Assembly (NCBI GenBank): GCA_002205965.3
Contig: NADL03000098.1
Span: forward strand, 124,001-188,000
Direction of reading: 5' to 3'
Length of the DNA: 64,000 nucleotides
Source of the DNA: Kappaphycus alvarezii
Lineage: Eukaryota; Rhodophyta; Florideophyceae; Gigartinales; Solieriaceae
Within the stretch, counting starts at the first letter, position 1; the number at the start of each line of letters is the position of its first letter. A program made the position numbers and the translations under genes. Under the pieces are notes generated by a model. It was given only the letters and a program-made list of their open reading frames with translations. It made no database searches and was not told where the DNA came from. Of the stretch, positions 44,118-54,574 are shown piece after piece.

Positions 44118-45255
44118 TTAACCTGCCTTTGACGGGACCATACGGAGCCGGGCGATTGTGGGTGCCTGCTTGCTGCACAGACCGGAGTATGCTCAACCCT
44201 TTCGACTTGACACTCAATCTCCGTTATCAGGAAAATTCAGTAAACTACCCCTTTTACCCCATTTGCCAATCCAAAGCCCTCTACGCTCACAACCGTCGTT
44301 CCAGGCACAGCCTCAAAATTCTCGTTATTTTGCGGAACGCATTCAATTGCGACGTGAAGGACGGTATGAAACTCTGATGCGGAGGGCACACGTCTTGGCA
44401 ACATACCGCCCGATGCACAAGGCCACTGAGGGGAACAAACGGGGATCAACAAGCTTCGCGCCCCTAGGGTCGCAAAGGAGGGTGCTTATGGCAAGGCTGC
44501 TTTTGCCCTTGGATCTTCCGGGATCGCATGCCTCTTCGCAGAGGTTGTTTCAATCCTCCAGGAGAAGCACCCACAGCGCTCTTCTACATTATAGTCAAAC
44601 CAACCTGATCGTGCTTACTCGCTGCCCCCATGTCCCGACTTTACAGCAGACCAAGTTCTCCGCTGCGCCCGGAGTTTCCCACTGGGCAGCGCCGAAGGGG
44701 AATCCGCACTGCGCCCAAACCACTTGGTTGAGCTCCTACAGGTCCCATCAGTTGTCAATGTTAGACGAAGCTTACCAGCCGCTCTGACTAGCGTCGTAAA
44801 GTTTTTAGCCAACGGAAAGGGCCACGCTGCCATATCTCCATGGCTCACTGGTGCACCTCTTGCGGCTTTTATGAAACCGGATGGAGGAATCAGACCGATC
44901 GTCGTGGGCGAGACTTTACGTCCCTTGGTGGGCAGATGCTTGCTGATTCGAATTTTCGACGAGACTTGCAAATACTTTCAGCCACTACAGTTGGGAGTTG
45001 GGAGTATCAACGTTAGGAGGATCTAAGGTGCTATACGGCGACTGTACGAGGACTGTGGTGAATCCACGGAGTATGCACTTTTATCTGTTGACCTCCAAAA
45101 TTCACTCAACTTGGTCAACCTCTGTGCGTTCTTGACGGGGGTCGAACAGAAATTTCCGGAGCTCTTCCCGTGGGTCCATTACACGTACGCTGTGAACCCG
45201 AGTCATTGTTAGGATCTGGCCAACTGGGTTAACCACCAAGGACAGCAAGTATCCC
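44118..45255 (+). pseudogene. Non-LTR-type RT, N-terminal half (copy R5)
   Basis: At 44118-44170 a frame reads LPLTGPYGAGRLWVPA, related to the minus-strand ORF at 35.4 kb. Further on, GAYGKAAFALGSSGIACLFA (about 44478-44540) and VLRCARSFPLGSAEGESALR (about 44660-44720) are pre-RT motifs (S-F-P-x-GSA-x-G-x-S-GLR). The 100-codon frame 44724-45026 gives KPDGGIRPIVVGETLRPLVG, the RT finger motif, and LQLGVGS. Next, ALLSVDLQNSLNLVN near 45075-45118 is palm motif A with its Asp kept. Homology fades after GQQVSPGG at about 45255, where repeat X and then copia B begin, so the C-terminal half is missing. Confidence 0.65.
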
Positions 45256-45263
45256 CCGGTGGG

Positions 45264-45421
45264 TACAGTGCACGGCAATTTCGAAACGGCGACAAGCATT
45301 GGCACACTTTACAGTGCACGTGTATTTATCTCCTGGTAGGTCGGCGCATCTCCCGGCCGGTCGCCCATCTACTGGCTTACGTTGTGCACGCGACAGGACC
45401 CGCGGAACAAGGGTGATGAGG
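45264..45421 (+). repeat. Repeat X, copy 1
   Basis: About 158 bp (ACAGTGCACGGCAATTTCGA ... CAAGGGTGATGAGGC) match 53055-53213 at roughly three quarters identity by eye. The best shared blocks are GTGTAT, ATCTCC-GGTA, CGGCG-ATCT-CCGGC, CGC-CATCTAC-GGCTT-CGT and AAGGGTG. It ends exactly where the 5' LTR of copia B starts. It interrupts RT copy R5. Confidence 0.65.
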
Positions 45422-45422
45422 C

Positions 45423-45986
45423 TGTGAAAATTGAAAAACTATTTTACGAGTATTGGAAAAACTATTTAATCTGTTTTCCACATCGAATACGGTGATGATG
45501 AATTGTGGAACAATATTTTATCAGAGCCACACAATTCACATTTATTATGAATCATCAATGACTAATATTATCTATTTTCACTGGTCCGTGGCTTTTACTG
45601 TACTACATGTGAAGCTATTTTTATTCATGTGACTTTTAAATTCTACAGCTATAATTACCGGAATTATATTACCAACAAAATATTATTTGGATAAATGCTC
45701 ACCTGGAGAATTAATCCGTGATTATTACTGAGCATGAATTTGGTTTACAAAATTACTATATTGCTGGAACCATCTTTATAGCAGTTATACTCTGATCTAC
45801 AGTATAAATAGTCTTAGACTTTTTAAAAAATTAGAAAGCCTCGGGCCATCGCAGTACACCGTCGATCAGCTATAAATAAATATTGTTTTTATATATGTAA
45901 TTATTTTCAGTTCTATCCAGGAATTTTAATACCCTTTTATTAGGAATTATCTATTTCGGATCTACGCATTTCAGTTAATTTTACAG
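45423..45986 (+). repeat. Copia B 5' LTR
   Basis: Starts TGTGAAAATTGAAAAACTAT. It aligns over its whole length with the isolated LTR at 57935-58476 and, less closely, with the family C 5' LTR. TATAAATA at 45803-45810 is a likely core promoter and is conserved in position in the isolated LTR. AATAAATATTG follows about 75 bp later. The conserved block ends TTTTACAG at 45986, only three bases before the gag ATG. Confidence 0.8.
45803..45810 (+). promoter_or_regulatory. LTR TATA box (copia B)
   Basis: TATAAATA within CAGTATAAATAGTC. The same 14 bases occur in the isolated LTR (58293-58306) and as GAGTATAAGTAGTA in family C (59310-59323). Conservation in three diverged LTRs supports a functional core promoter. 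Confidence 0.7.
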
Positions 45987-45989
45987 TTT

Positions 45990-46795
45990 ATGGGCCCAGA
46001 TCGCATTGATCTCCCTTCAAGTCCGAAATTTCCCTGGGATCTTAGGACAGCTCCATGGAAAGATGGTAAAGGTTGTGAAGAAAAATATTTTGATAATATT
46101 CTAAAATGGAAATCTGTCCATGAATTATTGCTAGTATCAAACTCTCATGCGGTTATTAAGGCGGTACAAGGTCTATTTATTCATGCCAACTGCAGGAAAG
46201 AGCTCTCGACATTTGAAAGAAAATTACAGACACAAAAAATCAGTCTGAAAATGGTACATTGGCGAATGCTAACCTTATTCATTAAGTGGATCTTCCATTA
46301 TCAATATTAGAAACATTACGAGAATTTCTATATATTACACACTACTCGAGGCGATAATGAGTCTTCTCGAATATTTAAATCACTGATTGATGTGCAAATT
46401 GCCATATTTCACTCTTCTACAGTTTCTTCAAAATTACCTGCACGGGTATGATTTTTGCTGCTGACAAATTCGGAAATTGATTCCAATCAGCGCGTACATA
46501 TTCTGACAGCAGCTTCTCTAAAGAGCGATGAAGAAAAAGATTTGGAGAAGCGGAATTCTTTTCGAATTAAATAAATATTCGGAAATGCCATCAACTATTC
46601 GGGTATGTCAGAGCCTCAAAACTCACGCCAAACTCTTGGAAATTCGCAAAAACATATATCATCAAATCAATCAAATATTTCATTTAAAGAAAAGAAACCA
46701 TCTAGGAAAAATATCAAGCATAAACTACCCGAGGAATTTGTTGCATTCGAGGCAAAATACAATTGTGTTAGATATGACGAAATCGGACATTGAAC
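45990..46795 (+). pseudogene. Copia B gag remnant
   Basis: Opens with ATG at 45990. MGPDRIDLPSSPKFPWDLRT and WKSVHELLLVSNSHAVIKAV match the family C gag nearly residue by residue. Frame slips near 46200 and 46310 break it. The zinc-knuckle region survives only as RYDEIGH then a stop near 46793, where family C has CDRCGEIGHW. Confidence 0.75.
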
Positions 46796-48120
46796 CTGCG
46801 AAAAAGATAGGTGCAAGGACTGGAAAAGTTATATTGAAGGTTCTTCATCTAAAAAGGAAAATACGGGAAATTTTAAGAATAAAAAAACCTGGATCCGTAA
46901 CATTAACATGTATTAAACAGTAATTAGTTCCCCATCGAACGAATTTAATCCAGGTCCATTACTAGACGATGGAACATCGTACAGTGGGATGGCTATTGTT
47001 GAGCTCAGTGAACATTTTCTTAGTTTATCACCCCCGATTGGGACGAAACTCTGGATAATCTTCCTGATTCTGTACAAGATACACCCTTCTGGAAATATAT
47101 GAATGGAACACATTCAAGTGAGAAAAGCAAAATGCTCGGTTCGTTATATTTATCAGCTATTTCTTACAATGAAAATGAAGTTTAATTCAGGCATTTAATA
47201 ATTAGTGGACCATTATAAAGGATTATTGCAAGAAATATTTCAAGAATATCCAATATTATTTATATTAGAGACAATCGTATCGAGTTCCTGTCAAACGAAA
47301 ATTGTATCGATTCCATTACATTAGTAGATAATGATCATCATTATTTTGTACATGGGAACAAATGCATAAAATAACACGATGGATTCGGAAATTCATTTGT
47401 ATCTGCAATTTGTTCCAATAATATCAATATACCGAAAAATAAATCTTGGGCTGAGAAAAAGAAAATAAGTAATAAGGTCCACCAACATGTATGTCGCCAC
47501 CCAAATTATGATGACATAACATTATTATTACAGAGAAATTCTATATGGGACGATGAATGCAAAAAAATTATGAAACATTATTGATTCATGCAAAAGCGGC
47601 GATATCATCAAGAAGCCACCTCATCCTCGCGCAGTATCCAAAAGTTCAATACTACCGTGGTTTTAATGAATTGATTTGTGTGGATCATTTTTTTGGAAAT
47701 TTTAGATATTTTCATATTATGGACTCAATTGCTCGGTTTTCTGTTGGAACTAAAGTAACCTACTTAAAAATGGAAAATAATATTAATTACCTCTAAACTC
47801 TATACATAAAGCGATTTGGGCCCCTTTAAATATTATAAGAGACCGTCATTTGACAATGATATTTTAAAATTTTATCTTGAAGAAAATAAATTTCATTTTG
47901 TCATATCGGCTCCCTCAGCTATAACAAAAAATCAATTGAGTCGAAAAAAATATATATTAGGAGACATTCATATTTGTTTAAAATTCTGTGACGCTTGTAC
48001 AAATAAATCCCTGCGTATTGCTCACTTGTTTCAGATATCAAATGATTTATATGATAATGATATTGTTTCTTCTCACAAAATTTCTGCAAGCCACACTAGA
48101 ACTATCGATAGTTCTGGTCC
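46796..48120 (+). pseudogene. Copia B protease and integrase remnants
   Basis: PGPLLDDGTSYSGMA lies at about 46950-46995, corresponding to DDGAPYSGMG in family C. Scraps of the linker follow. From 47480, VHQHVCRHPNYDDITLLLQR matches the integrase zinc-binding region, and near 47680 CVDHFFGNFRYFHIMDS holds the first catalytic Asp. SFDNDILKFYLEENKFHF (about 47838-47893) corresponds to the second Asp region. Stops and slips are frequent. Confidence 0.7.
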
Positions 48121-48921
48121 CTGAGCTCTACCAAAGGATTTACGTGATGCGCCTAATGAATTCATTGCTAAAAGGAAATTAAATCTTATCCTCAAGTCGA
48201 AGTCAGTGAACGATATACCTATCAGTGTTGGTGATATTGTGGAAGTATTCATACATTTACGAGCGGATAAAAGAGGATTATGGTCATCTTCCAAACCAGT
48301 ACTAAAATTCGATAACCACTATCTAATAGTTACAGTCCCTAGATCAAACGGAAGGTTATTAATACTGCTATAGATTATGTCTGCCATTCTGCCTCATCGT
48401 ATGAGCGTGCATACAAAACACAGAAAGCAAATGATTTAATGCACCAAACTATTGATAATTCTGTGGACGAAATTTCGGGTGACGTTAAAGAACTGGGTGT
48501 TAACGAAATGAAAATTGAAATTAAGGAAACTGTGATTTCGAAAATATTAGTTAGAATATATCCCGAAATCCATAAATTTAGATATAGCGCAAAAGGATAA
48601 GATTGGATTTAAGGATAGTGAAAACAAATCAGATTTTTATGAACAATTATTTCCCAAACACATAATTATCGATTCCGAAAATAATTCCATTAATCCCGAA
48701 CATATATTCCACATTCCGATTGACTAAAATGATGCTCATGATGCTCATAAAATTGAGTTGCTACCTGGAACGGAATTGAAGTCGTCCGACGAAAAAGATT
48801 TAGAGGTCTATTATGAAAGATTTGGATCCAAGGAATTTATATTCCATCGAGCATCTAGAATTCCATCTCATATTATTTCTAATGGGTACAGAACCGAAGG
48901 AAATAATTTTTTCAGTACTGT
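48121..48921 (+). pseudogene. Copia B integrase tail, linker and RT start
   Basis: In several frames: LRIRFNFLLAMNS-type sequence on the minus strand is only shadow. The plus-strand reading gives IELLPGTELKSSDEKDL (about 48748-48800) and FGSKEFIFHRASRIPSHIIS (about 48820-48885), identical in order to family C just before its RT. Homology stops at about 48921. Confidence 0.65.
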
Positions 48922-49830
48922 AATGCCATACGAGATCACAGTACTGTGGGGACAGGAAGTGATATTTGTGGGTGATCATTATTTGAGATCATTTTGCGTT
49001 GCTTCCAGCATCAGCCCTAACTGTAAGGACTGAATGGTTTAGACCAACCAGGCCCCCTGGTGGACCCGAGTCCTGTATCTGATGTGGGCCCAGGGGACCC
49101 TGCTAATTGGACCAAGTGTACCGGACACTTATCACAAAGTAGGATCTAACTACGCCCTTATTTCAGGTCTCACACTCACTACATGAGTAGATAAGCAGTT
49201 TATTGTACATCGACTAGACGTAGCCAAAAAGCTGTCTGACTAGTATTTACAGTCACCTCCTTGAGCTCGCGAACCCTAACGAAAGAAGCATCCCGGTACT
49301 GGCTCTAAGTATAGCTCCCAAATATTGTTATCTTGAGCCCTGTTGCCTCTTAAGGGAGATTACTTTGGCTTTTGCTTGTTTTATTCTGCTCGTGTGTGTC
49401 CCCATTAACTTAATCTTCCTTGAAGATTGCGAATTTCCCCTTTATTTTATTTTACCCTCTTCTTATGCTCTTTTTTTCTTCCAGGCTACGATTACCCCAG
49501 GCACTTAAGTGAATAAGCCTCTACACACAAGTGGAATCACCCGCTTGGTATCGATGGAGATACTACCCCATGGAAGACTAGCTCGTACAGGCGTGTACCT
49601 CTGCCTTAGTTCGTCTTCCGACATCCCCAAACGAGAGCCGGCTTCGGCCTTGATCTACTTTCGTTAACCAATTCAGATCTAAGAGTCGGATCCGCTGAGC
49701 CTTTGGAACTGGTCTAGATTTGCAGCCTAGAGAAGGAGTGACCGTCATCCACCCGAGGACTTCCAAGACTCCACCAACCCTCGTCCATTTTTCCGCCTGG
49801 AGGTCCACACTTTCGTGGTGTCGGCCATAT
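48922..49830. mobile_element. Nested insertion or replacement inside copia B
   Basis: Family C has about 590 bp of RT at this place; family B instead has ~909 bp of unrelated, more GC-rich sequence. The first part (TGTAAGGACTGAATGG from about 49020, a GC-rich start, a T-rich tract near 49435-49480, and GCCTCTACA near 49517-49525) has the outline of an LTR. A TGGTATCGATGGAGA at about 49547 could be a primer site. I cannot confirm this because no second copy is in the window. A 76-codon minus frame at 49808-49578 has no recognised domain. Confidence 0.45.
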
Positions 49831-50560
49831 ACCTGGATCTTTCAATTTAAATGTAGTTAAAATTATTCAGTTTGATGATTGCAAAATTAATGTATCAGCA
49901 GACGAAAAACAAATGGACTGGAACCTCATATAATATCGAGAAATCGACTTAGAAAGGCGGATAAAAAATGAATTCTTTCGAGAACTTCTCGTTTAATTCA
50001 TTCAATGGTTCAAATATCAATTTATTTATCGTTACTTCTCCAATTCTGCTTTTTCAGCAAGTTGTCTACAACAAAAAAGATCTAATCCTTGGGTTCTTGA
50101 TTTATGTATTCATATTCATCGATTTATATATTCAATCTTCTGTGTTACGAAATTTGAAGTTGTTTACTTCCTGCAGTAAGTATCGTCTCCCGGAAAAATA
50201 TGGAAATTTCGAATTATCAATTGTTGTTCTTTCTGATACAGGAAAACCAGCTGGGTCTACAAATCAAAGCTTGATTTTGTTGCAGGACTCCTTATAAACT
50301 TATTGCCGTGGACTCAAAAAGATTCATTCAGCTCTCTTTTCACATGTCGTGTTCTTGGAGAAAAGTCTATACGAGCAGATATACAGTTAATAAGGTGTAA
50401 TTTTGAAACAAAAAAACAAAAAAATGATCTGGATATCTGGCTCGATTAACGCTTCTGACGGTTGAAAAAAAAGGACAGTCGAGTTCGCTATAACCTGACA
50501 TTACTTTTATCTGATGGATATATACCCATGGATATGAGCAAAATTTTCTCGTAGGTAATC
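49831..50560 (+). pseudogene. Copia B RT end and RNase H remnant
   Basis: Homology to family C resumes at CCTGGATCTTTCAATTTAAA (49831; C has CCTGGATCTTTTATTTCAAT near 63007). The 109-codon frame 49968-50297 contains LSIVVLSDTGKPAGSTN, where family C has VVFSDAGKPAGSTN: the first RNase H acidic residue is kept. A deletion then removes most of the middle, and VDSKRFIQLSF near 50308 corresponds to VDSKDLFSSL in C. Stops follow. Confidence 0.7.
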
Positions 50561-50609
50561 TCAGTTAACAGTATAATAATATATACCATTTATTTTTTTT
50601 CAAAGGGAT

Positions 50610-50773
50610 TGTGATGCGAAATTGAAAAACTATTTCACAAGTATTGGAAAAATATTTAATTCGTTTTCCACATCTAATACAAGGATGAAAAATTGTGGAG
50701 CAATATTTTATCAGAGCCACACAATTTACATGTATTGTGAATCATCCATGAATGATTTCATCTATTTTCACTG
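50610..50773 (+). repeat. Copia B 3' LTR, truncated
   Basis: Begins TGTGATGCGAAATTGAAAAA after a short purine run (CAAAGGGAT). It matches the first ~165 bp of the 5' LTR (shared GAGCCACACAATTTACATGT-like block, CTATTTTCACTG end). Homology stops at 50773. Confidence 0.8.
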
Positions 50774-50828
50774 ACTGCACTTAAAAAAATCACATCTAAT
50801 ATCACTCATCTCTTCTCCTCCAACCATC

Positions 50829-51790
50829 ATGCCGCTCAACGAATACCAAGTGAAGATCTTTCAATTTTCAGATCCAAGCATGAACGAAACAAACAAGTAT
50901 TACATCCGCCCGTTGGACGACAAGAGTGACTATGCTTTGTTCCGCCTACTCGTGGTCGCCGCCATTAATTCGTGAGGCCTGAAGGCCACTCTGAGGCCAA
51001 ATGAGCCCCCGTGGAAACGACCTCCAGCGGCTAGGGTGCATCAAGCCAACTAGACATGAGCGTTACGGGGAGAAAAAGGAGAGAGAGTCAAAAATATTGT
51101 CCACCGGCTAGATGATCATGACATACGAGACGTACGGGCGTGATGGGTGAAAAACGCGCGATGATGAATTTGGACAAAATATACGAATCAAAGCCGACTG
51201 CAATGCGTATATACGCTATGGACGAGTTGATATCCGTCAAATAAGGCACAGTACGGGAAGATATGTCCAAGTAAATTGACCGACTAGACGCGCTAAGTAA
51301 GAAGCTGTAGGTCATGGATACTATATTTGACGAGGTTTTGGCCAAGAATCATTATTGCGTCCAAAAAACCCCGGTAGTTTGCGTCCGTTACGGTCTCCAT
51401 TAAGAAGATCTCTGACAAGGATCTGAAACGGAAGGATTTCAACAGCCTTCTAATCGAGGAGACAAAAGCGCCTCAGTCTGGAAATAGTCAATGCTGAGCC
51501 GCTACCGCAATCTTCGATTGCACGGTGTGCTTCGAGCTTGTAGCTTGTGGGCCAGAAGCCCGAGACCTGCTGACTCAACCCACCTAATCCGGACAAAAAG
51601 TTGCACGTTATCGAAGAAAATGTCGCCAGAATTGTCAAGAGATCCAGTGCGAAGAAGGAGAAGAAGTAATGGGGAACGGACATGGGAAAAAAAATTACAG
51701 GACCAAATGGAGCGCGATGGCACGACCTACCAGGATAAATGGCGTTTGCAGTCCTTATCGGATGCTGCTGGAAAGCGGCACCTGTTAGTG
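50829..51790 (+). pseudogene. Copia III gag remnant
   Basis: Opens MPLNEYQVKIFQFSDPSMNE and reads on to LDDKSDYALFRLLVVAAINS, then a stop near 50972. Further scraps follow: RVKNIVHRLDDHDIRDVR, and KKISDKDLKRKDFNSLLIEE near 51405-51460, which are the usual copia gag (UBN2-type) blocks. Near 51515 a C-T-V-C-F-E-L reading, with RSPRPADSTHLIRTK beyond, suggests a decayed zinc knuckle. At least six stops. Confidence 0.6.
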
Positions 51791-51918
51791 TAATTACTTT
51801 CCGTCGCCTATGCTGACAGCTTACAGCCAGCAAAGAGGCTTACAGACTTCTGTTACTGTATTTTACTGTACAACTTAGAACTTGACCGTTACGCATTTTG
51901 CACTGTACAGTTTTGTAA

Positions 51919-51951
51919 GCTTGAGCTGATCATCTTTAGATCAGCTCAAGC
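51919..51951. repeat. Perfect 13-bp stem hairpin
   Basis: GCTTGAGCTGATC (51919-51931) and its exact complement (51939-51951) around a 7-nt loop. It lies about 90 bp upstream of the TATA box at 52043 and just after CACTGTACAG, a member of the TACTG/CAGTA motif group. Confidence 0.9.
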
Positions 51952-52042
51952 AGGTTTAGGGTTAGCCTACCACCGTCGTCTACATAGATTCAGGAAACTT
52001 CCTGCGATCGTCCGGAAGCACCAGTCGACTCGCCTCGAGGTC

Positions 52043-52050
52043 TATATAAG
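52043..52050 (+). promoter_or_regulatory. TATA-box promoter upstream of the copia III protease start
   Basis: TATATAAG within GGTCTATATAAGCCCCGG. It is followed by a ~150-base pyrimidine-rich leader (CTCTCT and CCTTCCC runs, 52080-52230) and ATG at 52233. The arrangement looks like an LTR promoter or a host promoter captured between gag and protease of copia III. Confidence 0.5.
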
Positions 52051-52232
52051 CCCCGGTCTCCGTCCCTGTTCTGTCTGAGTAATGTTCCTCACCACCTTCT
52101 TTCATCTCAACTCTCTGTCTTGGTCCCTCACTCCTTTTCGCTCTTAATCTCTCTTTCAATCTACTCTCATTCCTTCCCTATCTCTCTCCCTCGCTCCATC
52201 TTCTCCTTCCCTCTATCAGCACCACCTTCCGC

Positions 52233-53050
52233 ATGACTAGTTGGAGTGACCTTGTACAGTCGCAGATGCCCTGCGGCACATCCATTATACTGGACGATGA
52301 CTATAAAATCTAGGCGCGATCTACTGGCGTGTGAAGTGAGCGCTGGATGACTGAAAACGGACCATGCAACGTCAAACTGTCTAACGTCCCAATAGCCCCC
52401 AACCTTAATATGATTCTGCTTTCCGTACCTTACTTAACACGCAGGAATTTTTGACGTTATCTATCCACAGGTAGGCCTTCTTTTTGACCCGCAAGGCGAT
52501 TCACGTGTCCTTGGTTAGGGCAAACAGGACTGCAATGGTCTGTTCTACATCGAAGACCATAAGAAATACCAGCTGGCGGCACCCGAACCGTTAGAAAAGG
52601 CGAACTTCGCTTCCGTCCAGGCTATGGCGAGGGCATGCTTTGCTTCCATCGAGACCAGAGGGCTCCTTTGTGCGAGAAAAAAACAGCTCGACCGGTTCAA
52701 GAAAGCTATATCCAAGAAGGAGAACAGGGAGTACATGAGGACGACTGAGACTTGCCATCAGGAAGCAAGACAAGAGCCGTAAAATTCTCGGACGAAGAGC
52801 GGCTCTGGCACCATCGCCTTGGCCATGAAAGGGCTCCACGGTAGGTGAATGGATATCCAGCTGAAGACCTCCGAGTGGATGAAGCCTGTAACAACTGTCT
52901 CAAAGACAAAGAATGACGTCGGTTATGGGGCCCGCTAAATTCCGCCACCAAGATCGGCCGGCTTACTGTGACAGAAGTCAGGTCGAAAAGAGCTTCGTAT
53001 CTTACCTCAGCAGATGAATAAAGCTCCATTTCCTCAAAAGAGAAATGACT
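52233..53050 (+). pseudogene. Copia III protease and pre-integrase remnant
   Basis: From ATG 52233 the frame reads MTSWSDLVQSQMPCGTSIIL followed by DDDY in place of the usual D-S-G-A, so the active site is lost. LNMILLSVPYLTR near 52408-52445 matches copia protease C-termini. Near 52791-52840 DEERLWHHRLGHEGLH is the GAG_pre-integrs motif (L-W-H-x-R-L-G-H). Stops throughout. Confidence 0.6.
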
Positions 53051-53054
53051 GACC

Positions 53055-53213
53055 ACAGTGAAAGGCCATTTGGAAACAGAGGCAATCGCTGGGTAACTTC
53101 AAAGTGCAAGTGTATGCATCTCCCGGTATGCCGGCGTATCTTCCGGCTGTTCGCGCATCTACCGGCTTTCGTGCTCTAAGCAATAGGACGTGCCGGATAA
53201 GGGTGGCGAGACG
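53055..53213 (+). repeat. Repeat X, copy 2
   Basis: Matches 45264-45421 (see there), same orientation. In copy 1 the sequence ends at the copia B LTR; here it ends inside unassigned DNA, so the repeat is independent of copia B. Confidence 0.65.
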
Positions 53214-54170
53214 CAAGCATGACGCAAGACTTTACCGCTAGTCTCTGCGTGTAGTATAACTAGAAATTCGTTTGTGGTGGGATGACCTAACGGACACATG
53301 TAATTATAAAAAATAATTATAATGAGTTGATTGAATAGATTTCTTTCCCTTTTGCTCATCATAAGGGTCATATTGGGTATAGAGATGATATTTCACGCAG
53401 TATGGTTTGACTGAAGCGAGAAGATTCGCTGGGCAAACTTTCATTCGCTCTAGTGCTTCAAAAAGTGACGGGCAAACTCCAAACCCGCTTTGAAAATAAG
53501 GGCGACACCACAGGCAATACTTCCCTACTCCTTCAGCTGTGGTACTCGGGTGATGTGTTTTAGGGATAAATCTCCAGAGGAAGACATTCCAAGAATCAAC
53601 TATCCCGAGAAAGAGGTTCTGCAAGAGACAAGAGTGCTACCAAAGTATGTTTGTGGAAATAAAAATATATGAATAAGGACGATGGGGCAAAAATCTACAA
53701 GTAATTATAGAAGGGACAGGTTATGCCATATGTGGCCAGGGGCTCGCGATAAACAAATATTTATAGGCCGCAAGTTGATTTTCAACTTCTAGAATACTTA
53801 GGTATGCACTTGAAGTTGTCTCCCAACTTTCTTTGTACTCATCGTTGGGTGCGGCTGAGTTCAGTGAGAATCCCATTCTAGTATGCTGGTCCCTCTGCGC
53901 TCTCACCATTTCATCCATAAACCTCCTTATATCCCTAATGACAGAATTTTTTGCACAGTATGCAGTACGTTGCCTTTCAACTCCACTCCTGATGGCATAG
54001 ACTTGCAGTGTATGCTTAATCCTTTATTTTTTCAAAATTTCCGCCTTATTTCTGCCACAGTTTATGAGCAAGGAAACCTCAAAAAATTGCTTCCGCTGCC
54101 GCTTAGGCTTGGTCCAAAAAAGCCTACTGTACAGTATACTGTAATTTACAAACAGGTTTTTTATTAGGAA
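53214..54170 (-). pseudogene. Coding-like minus-strand region, unknown (part 3)
   Basis: On the minus strand, from about 54020 to 53721, one frame reads IRSGVERQRTAYCAKNSVIR and then FMDEMVRAQRDQHTRMGFSL, ending SPWPHMA. Another frame, 53624-53304, contains KYCLWCRPYFQSGFGVCPS and YHLYTQYDPYDEQKGKK, with paired cysteines suggestive of a metal-binding site. The style is that of real protein, but frames change and no family is recognised. A TACTGTACAGTA palindrome lies at 54125-54136. Confidence 0.3.
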
Positions 54171-54574
54171 AGAAGCAAAGAAAGGTCAATAGAGTTCGTA
54201 CTATACTCCGCTGCTCAAGCTTGGACTTTTCCTTGATCAACAAGGGACAGTTTTGCCCTTTTGGCATGTTGATTGCTCTTGTGTTGAGCGAAGAGTTGTA
54301 GAAAGGTGTGGGACTGGCGTTTAGGTGGTTGGAATATCTATTAAAAAAGCTTGGGCCTTGTAACGATCATTGCCTCTAGAGTTTTTTCTCGCTACGGAGT
54401 AGCCTTTTTGAAATATGTTTCTTAAAAAAATTTTCACTTCATCTGATTTTTTGTGGAAATAACAAACTTTTAAAAAGAAAAGGATTGACCATTTTTTCAA
54501 TTAAATCCAAGTATTTTATCTCAAGTTATCTAAGAAAAAGTGGTGCCTCTATAGTAATTTTTCTCACTGTAGCT
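54171..54574. other. AT-rich spacer, nothing recognised
   Basis: No open frame of note and no repeat seen. Confidence 0.3.

Larger units (their letters stand above)
45423..50773 (+). mobile_element. Copia retrotransposon, family B, heavily decayed
   Basis: The plus-strand order is 5' LTR, gag, protease, integrase, RT start, a nested insertion, RNase H and a truncated 3' LTR. It is homologous over its whole length to family C at 58977-64000 (for example MGPDR at the gag start, DDG-x-x-YSGM in the protease, AGKPAGSTN in the RNase H). It is much more decayed, with stops in every domain. The 3' LTR keeps only its first ~164 bp, so the right end is deleted where the copia III remnant begins. Confidence 0.85.
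50829..53100 (+). mobile_element. Remnants of a third copia family (III)
   Basis: Gag, protease and pre-integrase scraps lie in order on the plus strand: gag from ATG 50829, protease from about 52233, and pre-integrase LWHHRLGHEGLH at about 52803-52838. No RT or RNase H follows. A ~440-bp promoter-like segment (51790-52232) stands between gag and protease. The left border abuts the truncated 3' LTR of copia B and the right border runs into repeat X. Confidence 0.6.
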
